DNA from: SKVR01 sp964453995
Lineage (GTDB): Bacteria > Bacteroidota > Bacteroidia > Bacteroidales > UBA7960
Length of the DNA stretch: 64,000 bases
Direction of reading: 5' to 3'
Assembly: GCA_964453995.1 (NCBI GenBank)
Contig: CAYVQC010000007.1
Span: forward strand, 1-64,000
Shown: piece by piece, positions 33,408 to 41,074 of the stretch
Layout: every line of letters starts with the position of its first letter
Numbering within the stretch: the first letter of the stretch is position 1
The notes under the pieces: generated by a model
The model's input: only the letters and a program-made list of their open reading frames with translations
The model's database searches: none
Told to the model about the DNA's origin: nothing
Program-made: the position numbers and the translations under genes

Positions 33408-34304
33408 TTATTCTTTGTCGCTCATTTTAAACAGGAGATCTTTCTCTTCTGTTGTAAGGCTTTGGTAGCCATGTTGCGAGATTTTATCAAGGATTTTATC
33501 CAGTTTTTTCTGGTTCTCGGCTCTCTGCCTGTTGTATTCCTCATCAGAAACAGGTCTCTGGCTATTGTACCTTACACGCATCCTGGGGCGTGGTTTAAAT
33601 ATTGCTGTAATTGCACTCACCCATTTACCCAGGAACTTAGCCGGATCTTTTCCGGTTTTGAGGATCGAAATGTAAAGAAACCCCCATAAGGCCCCGCCCA
33701 AATGCGCCAGGTGCCCGCCCGGATTACCCTGGTCAATACTGATCAGGTCTATTACAACAAAAAACAGGGCAATATATTTCAATCTTATCCTTCCGATCAG
33801 AATAAGGGGTAGTTCAAAGTTGGGGCGATAAGTGGCAATAGCTACAAAAATAGCCAGTACTGAGGCTGATGCACCTATGGCTGCTGCAATGCCCTTTACA
33901 CTTCCGAATACCGGGAAAATATTGTACGACACAATAAAAAACAATGCCCCCATCAAACCACCAATCAGATAGGTACCCGTCATTCTTTCTTCACCCAGAA
34001 AATCGCGGAATATTCTACCGCCAATATACAGCATAAGCATATTGAAGAAGATGTGAAAGAAATCCAGGTGAAGGAACATGTAAGTAACAAGTGTCCATGG
34101 GCGGCCCAATATGGTTTCAGGGTTGGAAGAAACTCCAAACCAGTGGATTATACCCTCATAAGCGGGAGAGGCATTGGAGAGAAAAAAGATTACCCTAACA
34201 ATGCCGGCAATTACAAATATGACAACGTTTATCCCTATAAGTCGGGAAAGCACTGATCCCTTTACAAAAAAATTCTTTATTTCTTCCCAGATTGATGATT
34301 GCAT
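33408..34304 (-). CDS. Rhomboid intramembrane serine protease with cytosolic tail
   Basis: 298 aa with six helices. The catalytic Ser is in IGASASVLAIF (about 140-150) and the His in HLAHLGGALWGF (about 196-207); the Asn/His region of helix 2 appears as FHIFFNMLMLYIGG. After the sixth helix there is a charged tail of about 70 residues ending LTTEEKDLLFKMSDKE, the DUF6576-type tail common in Bacteroidota rhomboids. It cleaves membrane proteins within the bilayer; substrates are unknown. It begins 23 bp after the other rhomboid, so the two are co-expressed. Confidence 0.9.
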   Translation of the reverse strand: MQSSIWEEIKNFFVKGSVLSRLIGINVVIFVIAGIVRVIFFLSNASPAYEGIIHWFGVSSNPETILGRPWTLVTYMFLHLDFFHIFFNMLMLYIGGRIFRDFLGEERMTGTYLIGGLMGALFFIVSYNIFPVFGSVKGIAAAIGASASVLAIFVAIATYRPNFELPLILIGRIRLKYIALFFVVIDLISIDQGNPGGHLAHLGGALWGFLYISILKTGKDPAKFLGKWVSAITAIFKPRPRMRVRYNSQRPVSDEEYNRQRAENQKKLDKILDKISQHGYQSLTTEEKDLLFKMSDKE

Positions 34305-34327
34305 ATGAATGGGTTATTGCATTAAAG

Positions 34328-35077
34328 TTAGTACAGCTTTCCCTTACTTTTCCAATATTTGATCAGTAGATACCCGATTATCATCCCACCAAGATGGGCA
34401 AAGTGAGCAATATTGCTTCCCGGGCGCGAAAGTCCCAGGTAGAGTTCAACAGCACCGTAAATCATTACAAAATATTTGGCTTTAATAGGAATGGCAAAGA
34501 AAAGATAAATCAAAGAATTGGGGAACATCATACCAAATCCCAGTAATATGCCAAAAACAGCTCCCGATGCACCCACTACAGGAATGTAATACTTCATTAA
34601 ATAACTACGCAGAAGAGATTCGGAAGTGCCGGGTAAGATCTGGTATTGTCCACTGTTTAAAAATGTCCTCAGATCAGAAGCCGAATAACCCGCGGTCAGT
34701 AATTCACTTTTTACTACCTGCATTTCAATATAGTTGACCCCCAAATACAAAATCGCAGCCCCTAATCCGGTAATCAGGTAATAGGTAAGAAATCGTTTTG
34801 GGCCCCATACATTCTCAAGTACATTGCCAAACATCCACAAGGCAAACATATTGAAAAAAAGGTGAGTAAAGCCCCCATGCATAAACATATGGGTGACAAA
34901 CTGATAGGGCTCAAACCTGGGCGATCCGGGCATATACAAACCCAACTCCTGTATCAGGTCTATATTGAATGCCATACCCAGCGAGAGGGTTGCCAGAAAA
35001 AATAATCCGTTAATGATCAAAAGATTTTTTACTACAGGGGGTAAAATGGTAAATCCGCCAGGTCTGAATTGTTGCAT
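34328..35077 (-). CDS. Rhomboid intramembrane serine protease
   Basis: 249 aa, six helices. Active Ser in VGASGAVFGIL (about 168-178, canonical GASG) and His in IAHFAHLGGMIIGY (about 225-238). The loop with THMFMHGGFTHLFFNMFALW (about 67-86) is the usual His/Asn oxyanion part. It lacks the long tail of the second copy. A -7 box about 135 bp upstream suggests its own promoter besides any read-through from mutL. Confidence 0.92.
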   Translation of the reverse strand: MQQFRPGGFTILPPVVKNLLIINGLFFLATLSLGMAFNIDLIQELGLYMPGSPRFEPYQFVTHMFMHGGFTHLFFNMFALWMFGNVLENVWGPKRFLTYYLITGLGAAILYLGVNYIEMQVVKSELLTAGYSASDLRTFLNSGQYQILPGTSESLLRSYLMKYYIPVVGASGAVFGILLGFGMMFPNSLIYLFFAIPIKAKYFVMIYGAVELYLGLSRPGSNIAHFAHLGGMIIGYLLIKYWKSKGKLY

Positions 35078-35211
35078 GTATAAAAAATTTAAATCGTATC
35101 AACAAAAATAACAAGTATGCTGATGTTATGTTTACACTGTTACTTTATATAATGCCCTTGGGTGACCCGTTGATTTATCAGTATTCACGCCGGGTTTCAA
35201 AAGGCAAGTTG

Positions 35212-35219
35212 CAAAAATA
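35212..35219 (-). promoter_or_regulatory. -7 box (TATTTTTG) for the rhomboid operon
   Basis: Minus-strand TATTTTTG matches TAnnTTTG, with initiation expected near 35205 and a leader of about 130 nt. No ideal -33 element. The 261-bp gap between mutL and the rhomboid gene holds nothing else that I can name. Confidence 0.4.
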
Positions 35220-35338
35220 CTTCTTTTTATGATCAGCCTGTTTTAAGAAACGCAAAACGTCTCATCTTTCAGGCAATTATTGGCCATTTCACATGTCAAC
35301 AAAAAGGGTGTGACCTTAAAATGGGAATCTATGTGCAT

Positions 35339-37204
35339 TTATTTGAATTTATCGCCAATCTCGTCCAGCCCCAGCATTTGCAGGGTGGGTTTCCCTGATG
35401 GAGTCTGGAAGGGCATTTCGCAGGAAAACAAGTCGTCGGTGAGAGCCATCATCTCTTCATCATTCAGCGGTTTGCCTGCCTTTACCGCCAGGCTGCGCGC
35501 CAACGACCTTGCCAGGTTGATGCGGGCATCCAGTTTTATATCGGCCGAGTTTTTTTTGAAATTCTCCAGTATGGATTCCATTACCTGTTGCAGGTTTTCT
35601 TGTTCTGATATTTCGGTGGGCACAGCATTGATCATGAATGAATTTTGACCAAATTCACTGATATCAAAGCCCAGGGATGCAATCTCCTCCCTGATATTTT
35701 GAAGCAATTCCGCATCGGGTTCCAACAGTTTGATCTGCTCGGGATACAACAGGGTTTGCGAAGCTACCTTCTGGACTTCCATTCTCTTGAGGTGTTTCTC
35801 AAAGAGGATGCGTTCATGCGCTCTCTGCTGATCTATGATCATTAATCCTGATTTGATCGAAGTAAGAATATATCGCTGGTGCAGATGCATAAACTTACGG
35901 GTTTGCGGTTTCTCGTGTTTTTCACTCCAGTCAGCACTGATCACCGTTTGCCTGGGAGCGTTTGCCGTGGGCTGTTGCTGCATGTCATCCCGGCCCGGAA
36001 ACATTGCAGCCGGGTTGGGTCCGGGAAACAATTTCTCCCATTTTTCCGGATTAGACCTGGATACAAGACTTTTACCGGAAGAAACATTAGTACCATCACC
36101 AAAGGGATTATAATCAGGATTCACATCGATGGTAGGGGGTTTTACTGGCCTTGTTTTGTCAAAATGAAAACTGTCGAATGCAGTTTCTCTTTCAAAATCG
36201 AGGGAAGGGGCAACATTAAACTTTCCCAGGCTGCGTTTTACCGCAGCTTTTAATATTTGATAAATAATCTTTTCATCCTGGAATTTTATTTCGGTCTTGG
36301 TAGGATGAACGTTTACATCGATCTGCGCCGGATCAATGTGAAGAAAGATAAAGAATGAAGGGAAGGCATCGTCAGGGATGAGCTCTTCGAAACCGCTTTC
36401 AATGGCATGATTCAGGTAGGGTGATCTGACATACCTTTGGTTTACAAAGAGGAACTGTTCGGTTTTTCTTTTCCTGGCATATTCTGGTTTGAGGATATAA
36501 CCCTGCAGGGAAACCACCTGGGTTTCTTCTTCAACGGGTATCAGCCTGGATTTGTACTGGTTGCCGAAAAGATGTATGATGCGGTTGCCGAGGTTCCCGG
36601 TGTTGGCTTGAGTGGTAAGCTGGTTGTTGTGATAATAGCTGAAAGATACCTGTGGATGGGCCAGTGCGATCCGTACAAATTCATTGAAAATGTGCCCTTT
36701 TTCCACATTATCGCTTTTGAGAAAATTACGTCGTGCAGGCGTATTGAAGAACAGGTTTTTCACAGAAATGCTTGTGCCGGTAGCATGTTGGCACTGCTGC
36801 TGTATTTGTAGTTTTGATGCTTCAACGATCACTTCTGTGGCAAGGGGATTTTCTGCTGTTCTGCTCTTTAGTTCGACACGGGCTACCGATGCTATGGAAG
36901 CCAGGGCCTCGCCTCTGAAACCCATAGTAGTAAGTGCCCACAAATCATTGGCAGTAGTAATCTTGCTGGTGGCATGCCGTTCAAAGCACATGCGGGCATC
37001 ATTTTCCGACATGCCTTTGCCGTTGTCGATTACCTGGATAAGGGTACGCCCGGCATCCTTTATAACCAGTTTTATATCTGTAGCACCGGCATCAATACTG
37101 TTTTCCAGGAGTTCTTTTACAACTGAGGCCGGTCGCTGCACTACTTCACCTGCTGCAATCTGGTTGGCTACCGAATCGGGTAGCAGTTTAATGATGTCTG
37201 ACAT
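35339..37204 (-). CDS. mutL: DNA mismatch repair protein MutL
   Basis: 621 aa. The N-terminal GHKL ATPase (about 1-330) carries all motifs: ELLENSIDAGA, DNGKGM, HATSKI and GFRGEAL. A variable linker (about 335-425) is followed by the dimerisation domain. The C-terminal domain shows DQQRAHERILFE where endonuclease-active MutL proteins have DQHAxxExxxxE, and FQTPSGKPT near the end where they have a Cys-Pro-His-Gly-Arg-Pro motif. The nicking site therefore looks degenerate. It couples mismatch recognition by MutS to strand repair. It is preceded by a small tail-anchored protein gene with a strong promoter, which probably also drives mutL. Confidence 0.95.
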   Translation of the reverse strand: MSDIIKLLPDSVANQIAAGEVVQRPASVVKELLENSIDAGATDIKLVIKDAGRTLIQVIDNGKGMSENDARMCFERHATSKITTANDLWALTTMGFRGEALASIASVARVELKSRTAENPLATEVIVEASKLQIQQQCQHATGTSISVKNLFFNTPARRNFLKSDNVEKGHIFNEFVRIALAHPQVSFSYYHNNQLTTQANTGNLGNRIIHLFGNQYKSRLIPVEEETQVVSLQGYILKPEYARKRKTEQFLFVNQRYVRSPYLNHAIESGFEELIPDDAFPSFFIFLHIDPAQIDVNVHPTKTEIKFQDEKIIYQILKAAVKRSLGKFNVAPSLDFERETAFDSFHFDKTRPVKPPTIDVNPDYNPFGDGTNVSSGKSLVSRSNPEKWEKLFPGPNPAAMFPGRDDMQQQPTANAPRQTVISADWSEKHEKPQTRKFMHLHQRYILTSIKSGLMIIDQQRAHERILFEKHLKRMEVQKVASQTLLYPEQIKLLEPDAELLQNIREEIASLGFDISEFGQNSFMINAVPTEISEQENLQQVMESILENFKKNSADIKLDARINLARSLARSLAVKAGKPLNDEEMMALTDDLFSCEMPFQTPSGKPTLQMLGLDEIGDKFK

Positions 37205-37225
37205 GGAAAATCTGCAAAATCTGCA

Positions 37226-37492
37226 TTAACGAAGGAAAATGTAATAAAAAGCAAGTGCCAGTGCCAATAAAACAGCCACCAGCCTTACATTGGAACTGGT
37301 GCGTGCCCTGGCACCGGAATTTCTTTTCCAGCGCAAATCCATCCGTTCGCGAAGGGCTTCGGCGTAGTCCTTATTGGTTTCTTCAAAGGCGCTTTTCATG
37401 CGTTTTTCGCGCTCTTCCTTTGCCTTGTCCCAGTAAACCGGTTTGTAGTTAAACTGCTTGTTTTTGGATGTTTTGAAAAATGTAATTGCCAT
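37226..37492 (-). CDS. Small tail-anchored protein of unknown function
   Basis: From the ATG at 37492 (MAITFFKTSK) the product is 88 aa; the frame runs on to 37579, but the extension contains the promoter and is not coding. Charged N-terminal part with NYKPVYWDKAKEEREKRMK (about 14-32), then a basic helix (ERMDLRWKRN), and a single C-terminal hydrophobic helix VAVLLALALAFYYIFLR. That layout predicts a tail-anchored inner-membrane protein facing the cytosol. It is 21 bp upstream of mutL and in one operon. I do not know the family's function; the location next to mutL does not explain it. Confidence 0.65.
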   Translation of the reverse strand: MAITFFKTSKNKQFNYKPVYWDKAKEEREKRMKSAFEETNKDYAEALRERMDLRWKRNSGARARTSSNVRLVAVLLALALAFYYIFLR

Positions 37493-37541
37493 ATCCTGCT
37501 GTATTAGTTTGTTTGTTTTTGAAGTGCCTTTCCCCTTTGTG

Positions 37542-37557
37542 CAAAGGTACAAATTTA
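37542..37557 (-). promoter_or_regulatory. Two abutting -7 boxes (TAAATTTG, TACCTTTG) upstream of mutL operon
   Basis: On the minus strand TAAATTTG (37557-37550) is followed directly by TACCTTTG (37549-37542); both match TAnnTTTG and the second is the commonest form seen in Bacteroidota. Start of transcription near 37535 leaves a leader of about 43 nt to the ATG at 37492. Confidence 0.6.
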
Positions 37558-37609
37558 CTATGGAAGGAAAAACAGGCATCCTGATTACCGAAGGTATAAA
37601 AAGTACCTG

Positions 37610-39136
37610 TTATCTGCGATCTTCTGCAGCAGCGGCACCGGGAAGTTGTATGCTGTTCTGGCCCCTCCAGGGAGAGACCGAAAGAGTAGCTGCAATGTAC
37701 ACTGCGGTGAAAAGGATGAGCTCAATGGTGGTGGCTGCAAAAAGGTTTACTGCTTCCCACATGGGGCGAATAATAAAGTGTGCTGCAACCTGCAGCAATA
37801 GCACTGTTATTATTACCAAAATAATTTTGCGGTTTTGGGCCCTGTGCAGGAAGGAAGAACGGGCACGGAAATAATAATAGGTAAACAAAATGATATAGCT
37901 GGCCAATGTGGTGTGTGCCGCAATCGAATACCCCAGGCGTGGCACCAGCAGCAGGTTGAGCAAAACATTTGCCACCGTTGCGATGATCACACCCAGGTAT
38001 AGTGGTGTAAGTTGATTGAAAAATTTTAGTTTGATTGACGAAAAATGGCAGAGCCCCTCCAATAAAAAAGAAAAAGTAATGAAAGGGATGATGAACCAGG
38101 CCTCGCGAAAATCCGGGCCCAGCAGAACTATCGAAAGGGGTTTGGCATACAGTGAGATATATACAGCCATGGGAAGGATCAAATAAAAGTACCACCGGAA
38201 GGCATTGGAAATAAATTCGTCGGAATTCTTTCTGTTGCGCTCCAGATTATTGAGCAGGTAAGGGTTGAAAGATGCATTGAGCACAGTAATCATCGCCATA
38301 ATGCTCATCTGGCCCAGCATATACGTTTGGTTATAAATCCCTGTCTTATCCAAACCCCAGTAAAAGTTGACGATCCACCGGTCGCTGGAGATAAGCAGGT
38401 AGGTGGCTGTCATGGTGAGGGTTCCTGCTAATCCATAGCGGCCAAACCTTTTCAGGTCGTTGATGGCCAGCAGGTTAAAGCGGGGGAGAAGAGAGAATCC
38501 ACTGCCGGGAATCAGGTAAGCAAGAAAAGCCAGGTTTACCAGTGCAGGGGCCATGAAAAAGGCGAAAATCCCCACATCGTACAAAAAAGTCATCACCAGC
38601 AAAAGGATGAATGAGATGGCAGCTTTTGCACCATTCACAATATTGTAATATGCTGATTTCCCTTCAATGCGTTTGGGTATGAGAAGAATGGTGATGAGCT
38701 CCTGGGTAATGATGTTCGCCCCTCCCCACACAATCAGCTCCCTGGCTGCAGGATTGGCCGTTCCCAGGTACCAGAAAAGAGTAACAATGGCAATAAGCCC
38801 TCCCGACAAAAGGAAAAACGCAGAAACTGCCTGCCAGAACCGCTGGTTTTGCCCTCGTCGTTGGTATTTAAGATAGTACCGCCATATAGATGTCCGTATC
38901 CATTCCAGCTTCACTACCGACAGGTACAGAAATACCAGGTAAACCAGTGTATATTGACCGTACTCGGATGGGCTGAAGACCCTTGTGAAAATAGGTGAAC
39001 GAAGCAATAAAACCAGCATTGGCAGCACTGCTCCGGCAAGGTACCATACCAGGTCTTTTTTGATCTGCTCTGTTCCGTATACTTTCAAGGTGGATGCGAT
39101 TTTATTCAGCTTGTTTCTCTTGCGTTCTATTCTCAA
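37610..39136 (-). CDS. Polysaccharide/oligosaccharide flippase (MATE/MOP superfamily)
   Basis: 508 aa, about fourteen transmembrane helices, Wzx/RfbX-like. The first loop has RSPIFTRVFSPSEYGQYTLVY (the conserved RxFxPxEYG-type element near residues 46-64), and helices 9-12 carry NFYWGLDKTGIYNQTYMLG. It moves a lipid-linked sugar across the inner membrane. Its first 35 bp overlap the end of the upstream glycosyltransferase, so the two are translationally coupled and probably assemble one surface glycan. No polymerase or priming transferase lies in the window, so the rest of the pathway must be elsewhere. Confidence 0.85.
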   Translation of the reverse strand: MRIERKRNKLNKIASTLKVYGTEQIKKDLVWYLAGAVLPMLVLLLRSPIFTRVFSPSEYGQYTLVYLVFLYLSVVKLEWIRTSIWRYYLKYQRRGQNQRFWQAVSAFFLLSGGLIAIVTLFWYLGTANPAARELIVWGGANIITQELITILLIPKRIEGKSAYYNIVNGAKAAISFILLLVMTFLYDVGIFAFFMAPALVNLAFLAYLIPGSGFSLLPRFNLLAINDLKRFGRYGLAGTLTMTATYLLISSDRWIVNFYWGLDKTGIYNQTYMLGQMSIMAMITVLNASFNPYLLNNLERNRKNSDEFISNAFRWYFYLILPMAVYISLYAKPLSIVLLGPDFREAWFIIPFITFSFLLEGLCHFSSIKLKFFNQLTPLYLGVIIATVANVLLNLLLVPRLGYSIAAHTTLASYIILFTYYYFRARSSFLHRAQNRKIILVIITVLLLQVAAHFIIRPMWEAVNLFAATTIELILFTAVYIAATLSVSPWRGQNSIQLPGAAAAEDRR

Positions 39137-40325
39137 GCAGACCCTTATAAATCAGAGTCAGCTTTTTCTCCATTTGTTGCCAGTTGAATTGTGTTCTGTA
39201 AAGATTTAGGCAGTTTTGTCTCAAAGTGTTGTACAACTTTTCCTGGGTCATGAGTTTTTTCATGGCTTCGGCCAGTTCTGCTATATTGCCGGGTTCTACA
39301 GTTAAGCCTGTATGGTATGTTTCCGTGATCTTTTTCATATGACCGATACCAGTGGTAATTACGGGCAACCCAAAAGCAATATACTCGAATATTTTGATGG
39401 GCATGATGATGTGATTTACCTTTTTTGTGTCAAAAAAAGCCAACCCGCAGCGCGAAGCCTTGTAAAAATCTGTAACTTTCTCATAGGGAACAGGCAGATG
39501 AAGGGTTACCTGCTTCGATAAGGATTTCGATTCAATGAATTTTTCCATTTCTTCTTTAAGCCCAGGGTCGCATACAAGCCCTATCATAAGCAACCGTGCC
39601 TTTATGCCTTGCTCCCGCAAAATTACCATTGCATGGAGCATTTCCATGGCTCCTCTGCGTCTGCGTATGCCTCCGGAATAAATGAAATCAAATCTTTTGT
39701 CAGGCATTTCATTAATGGTAGGCACAGTCCAGTTGCAGTAATTGTAAATGATCTCAACGGGAATGTGCGCAAGATGGTCTTTGAAGTTTTGCGCAACATT
39801 TTCTTCCGTAGCAATTACAAGATCACTGTATTTTGCCTTGCGCAATTCCCAGTAATGGATGTACCCGGCGTAAGTCTTCATGAACACTTTCATCAGTGGA
39901 TTATTCACCTCTGCATCAGCAAGTGTAACGGGATTAGGTTCATGCACATCATAGATAAGCAGTGGATTGTATGGCAAGGCTTTGATGGCGGGTGCTATTT
40001 TCAGCAATTGCAGATCATGCATGTGGTAAATATCTGCCTTAAGCCCGGCTGCTTTCTGCAGTATCCGGGAGTATTCATTGGCGGGAGCGATTTTCCTGGC
40101 CAGGGCATCCAGCAGCAGATGTTTTGAATAGGATTTTTTTCTGATCTGTACCAGCCTGATGCCATGTTCGGATAGCTCATCAAGCTCCTTTTCTCCCAGG
40201 CAAATGTGGGTTACCTGGTAACCTGCTTTTTTCAACGATAGCGCCTGTTTCCAGTAAATACGGTCATCGTAGGGCGAGTGCAGGCTCGACATCATGCAAA
40301 TATGTACCGTATTATGCTTGCTCAT
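39102..40325 (-). CDS. Glycosyltransferase, GT4-like (GT-B fold)
   Basis: 407 aa, cytosolic. N-terminal Rossmann half begins HICMMSSLHSPYDDRIYWKQ; the C-terminal half has FIYSGGIRRRRGAMEMLHAM (sugar-nucleotide contact) and IKIFEYIAFGLPVITT, the E-x7-E-like acceptor/donor motif of GT4 enzymes (Glu in FEYIAFG). The last part is a helical LTLIYKGLLENR tail. It transfers a sugar from a nucleotide donor to a lipid-linked or protein acceptor. The following flippase overlaps it by 35 bp. Donor and acceptor cannot be read from sequence. Confidence 0.87.
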   Translation of the reverse strand: MSKHNTVHICMMSSLHSPYDDRIYWKQALSLKKAGYQVTHICLGEKELDELSEHGIRLVQIRKKSYSKHLLLDALARKIAPANEYSRILQKAAGLKADIYHMHDLQLLKIAPAIKALPYNPLLIYDVHEPNPVTLADAEVNNPLMKVFMKTYAGYIHYWELRKAKYSDLVIATEENVAQNFKDHLAHIPVEIIYNYCNWTVPTINEMPDKRFDFIYSGGIRRRRGAMEMLHAMVILREQGIKARLLMIGLVCDPGLKEEMEKFIESKSLSKQVTLHLPVPYEKVTDFYKASRCGLAFFDTKKVNHIIMPIKIFEYIAFGLPVITTGIGHMKKITETYHTGLTVEPGNIAELAEAMKKLMTQEKLYNTLRQNCLNLYRTQFNWQQMEKKLTLIYKGLLENRTQEKQAE

Positions 40326-40386
40326 AGAAAGGTTTTTTCTCAGACCGGCTTTGTCCTGCCTTTTGCTATTATACTTTAATCCGGAG

Positions 40387-40394
40387 CAAATTTA
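40387..40394 (-). promoter_or_regulatory. -7 box (TAAATTTG) for the glycosyltransferase-flippase operon
   Basis: Minus-strand TAAATTTG fits TAnnTTTG; transcription from about 40380 gives a 55-nt leader to the ATG at 40325. No TTG at ideal spacing. Confidence 0.45.
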
Positions 40395-40536
40395 TGGTTT
40401 TCCTTTTACTATGGAGAAGAATTTTGTTCAAGAACTGATTCCTGCATTTTCCCCGGGGAATCTTTAACATGTATTCACGGGAAAATCCCTTTTATCTTCC
40501 CAGGTTTGGCATCTGCATTAGCACATACGTGGTATT

Positions 40537-40572
40537 AAAAAATAAAAAAACAGGACCGGGAATTGTATCCTG
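40537..40572 (-). terminator. Terminator after the DUF302 gene
   Basis: Stem CAGGA (40551-40555) with TCCTG (40568-40572), 12-nt loop, followed on the minus strand by TTTTTTT-A-TTTTTT. It is 33 bp below the DUF302 stop. Confidence 0.65.
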
Positions 40573-40604
40573 ATCCTGGCGGGAAAAAATTCAAAGGGTT
40601 TGTA

Positions 40605-41012
40605 TCAGATTTTCTCCGAGGCCTTTATCCCTTCAATGATCCGTTGCATCCGCTCTCTTACATCTTCGGCCAGAGGCTGTAAGGCAGGATTGGTAACAGA
40701 TGCCATCATGGCATGAGGGTCAACAGCCGACACTTCAATTTTACCATTGTCAAGTTGTTCCACCACTACATTGCAGGGAAGAAACACACCAAGTTTATCT
40801 TCGGCCTGTAATGCTTTATGGGCAAAATGCGGATTGCAGGCACCAAGAATTATGTAAGGCCTGAAATCGGCATCGATCTTTTTCTTCAAAGTTTCTTTTA
40901 CATTGATCTGGGTAAGAACTCCAAATCCTTCTTTTTGCAGTTCGGCAGTTGCCACCTCTATGGCCTGCTCAAAACCTGTCTTTGTTAAAATAGTACTGAA
41001 ATAATAGCTCAT
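40605..41012 (-). CDS. DUF302 family protein
   Basis: From the ATG at 41012 (MSYYFSTILT) the product is 135 aa, the usual DUF302 length; the extra 11 codons to 41045 have no support. It has a leading alpha/beta element (GFEQAIEVATAELQKEGFGVLTQI), a NP-x-x-A type turn in IILGACNPHFAHKAL (about 54-68) with the conserved Cys, and FLPCNVVVEQLD. Members are small cytosolic or exported proteins without an agreed function; several lie near redox or heavy-metal genes. The cysteines at 59 and 80 could bind metal or heme. It is about 60 bp downstream of the ABC permease and could be co-transcribed. Confidence 0.85.
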   Translation of the reverse strand: MSYYFSTILTKTGFEQAIEVATAELQKEGFGVLTQINVKETLKKKIDADFRPYIILGACNPHFAHKALQAEDKLGVFLPCNVVVEQLDNGKIEVSAVDPHAMMASVTNPALQPLAEDVRERMQRIIEGIKASEKI

Positions 41013-41074
41013 GATTATCTTTTTTTTATAATAACCCGTAAGCAAATTGAATGTTCATAAATAAAAAGTTTCAT

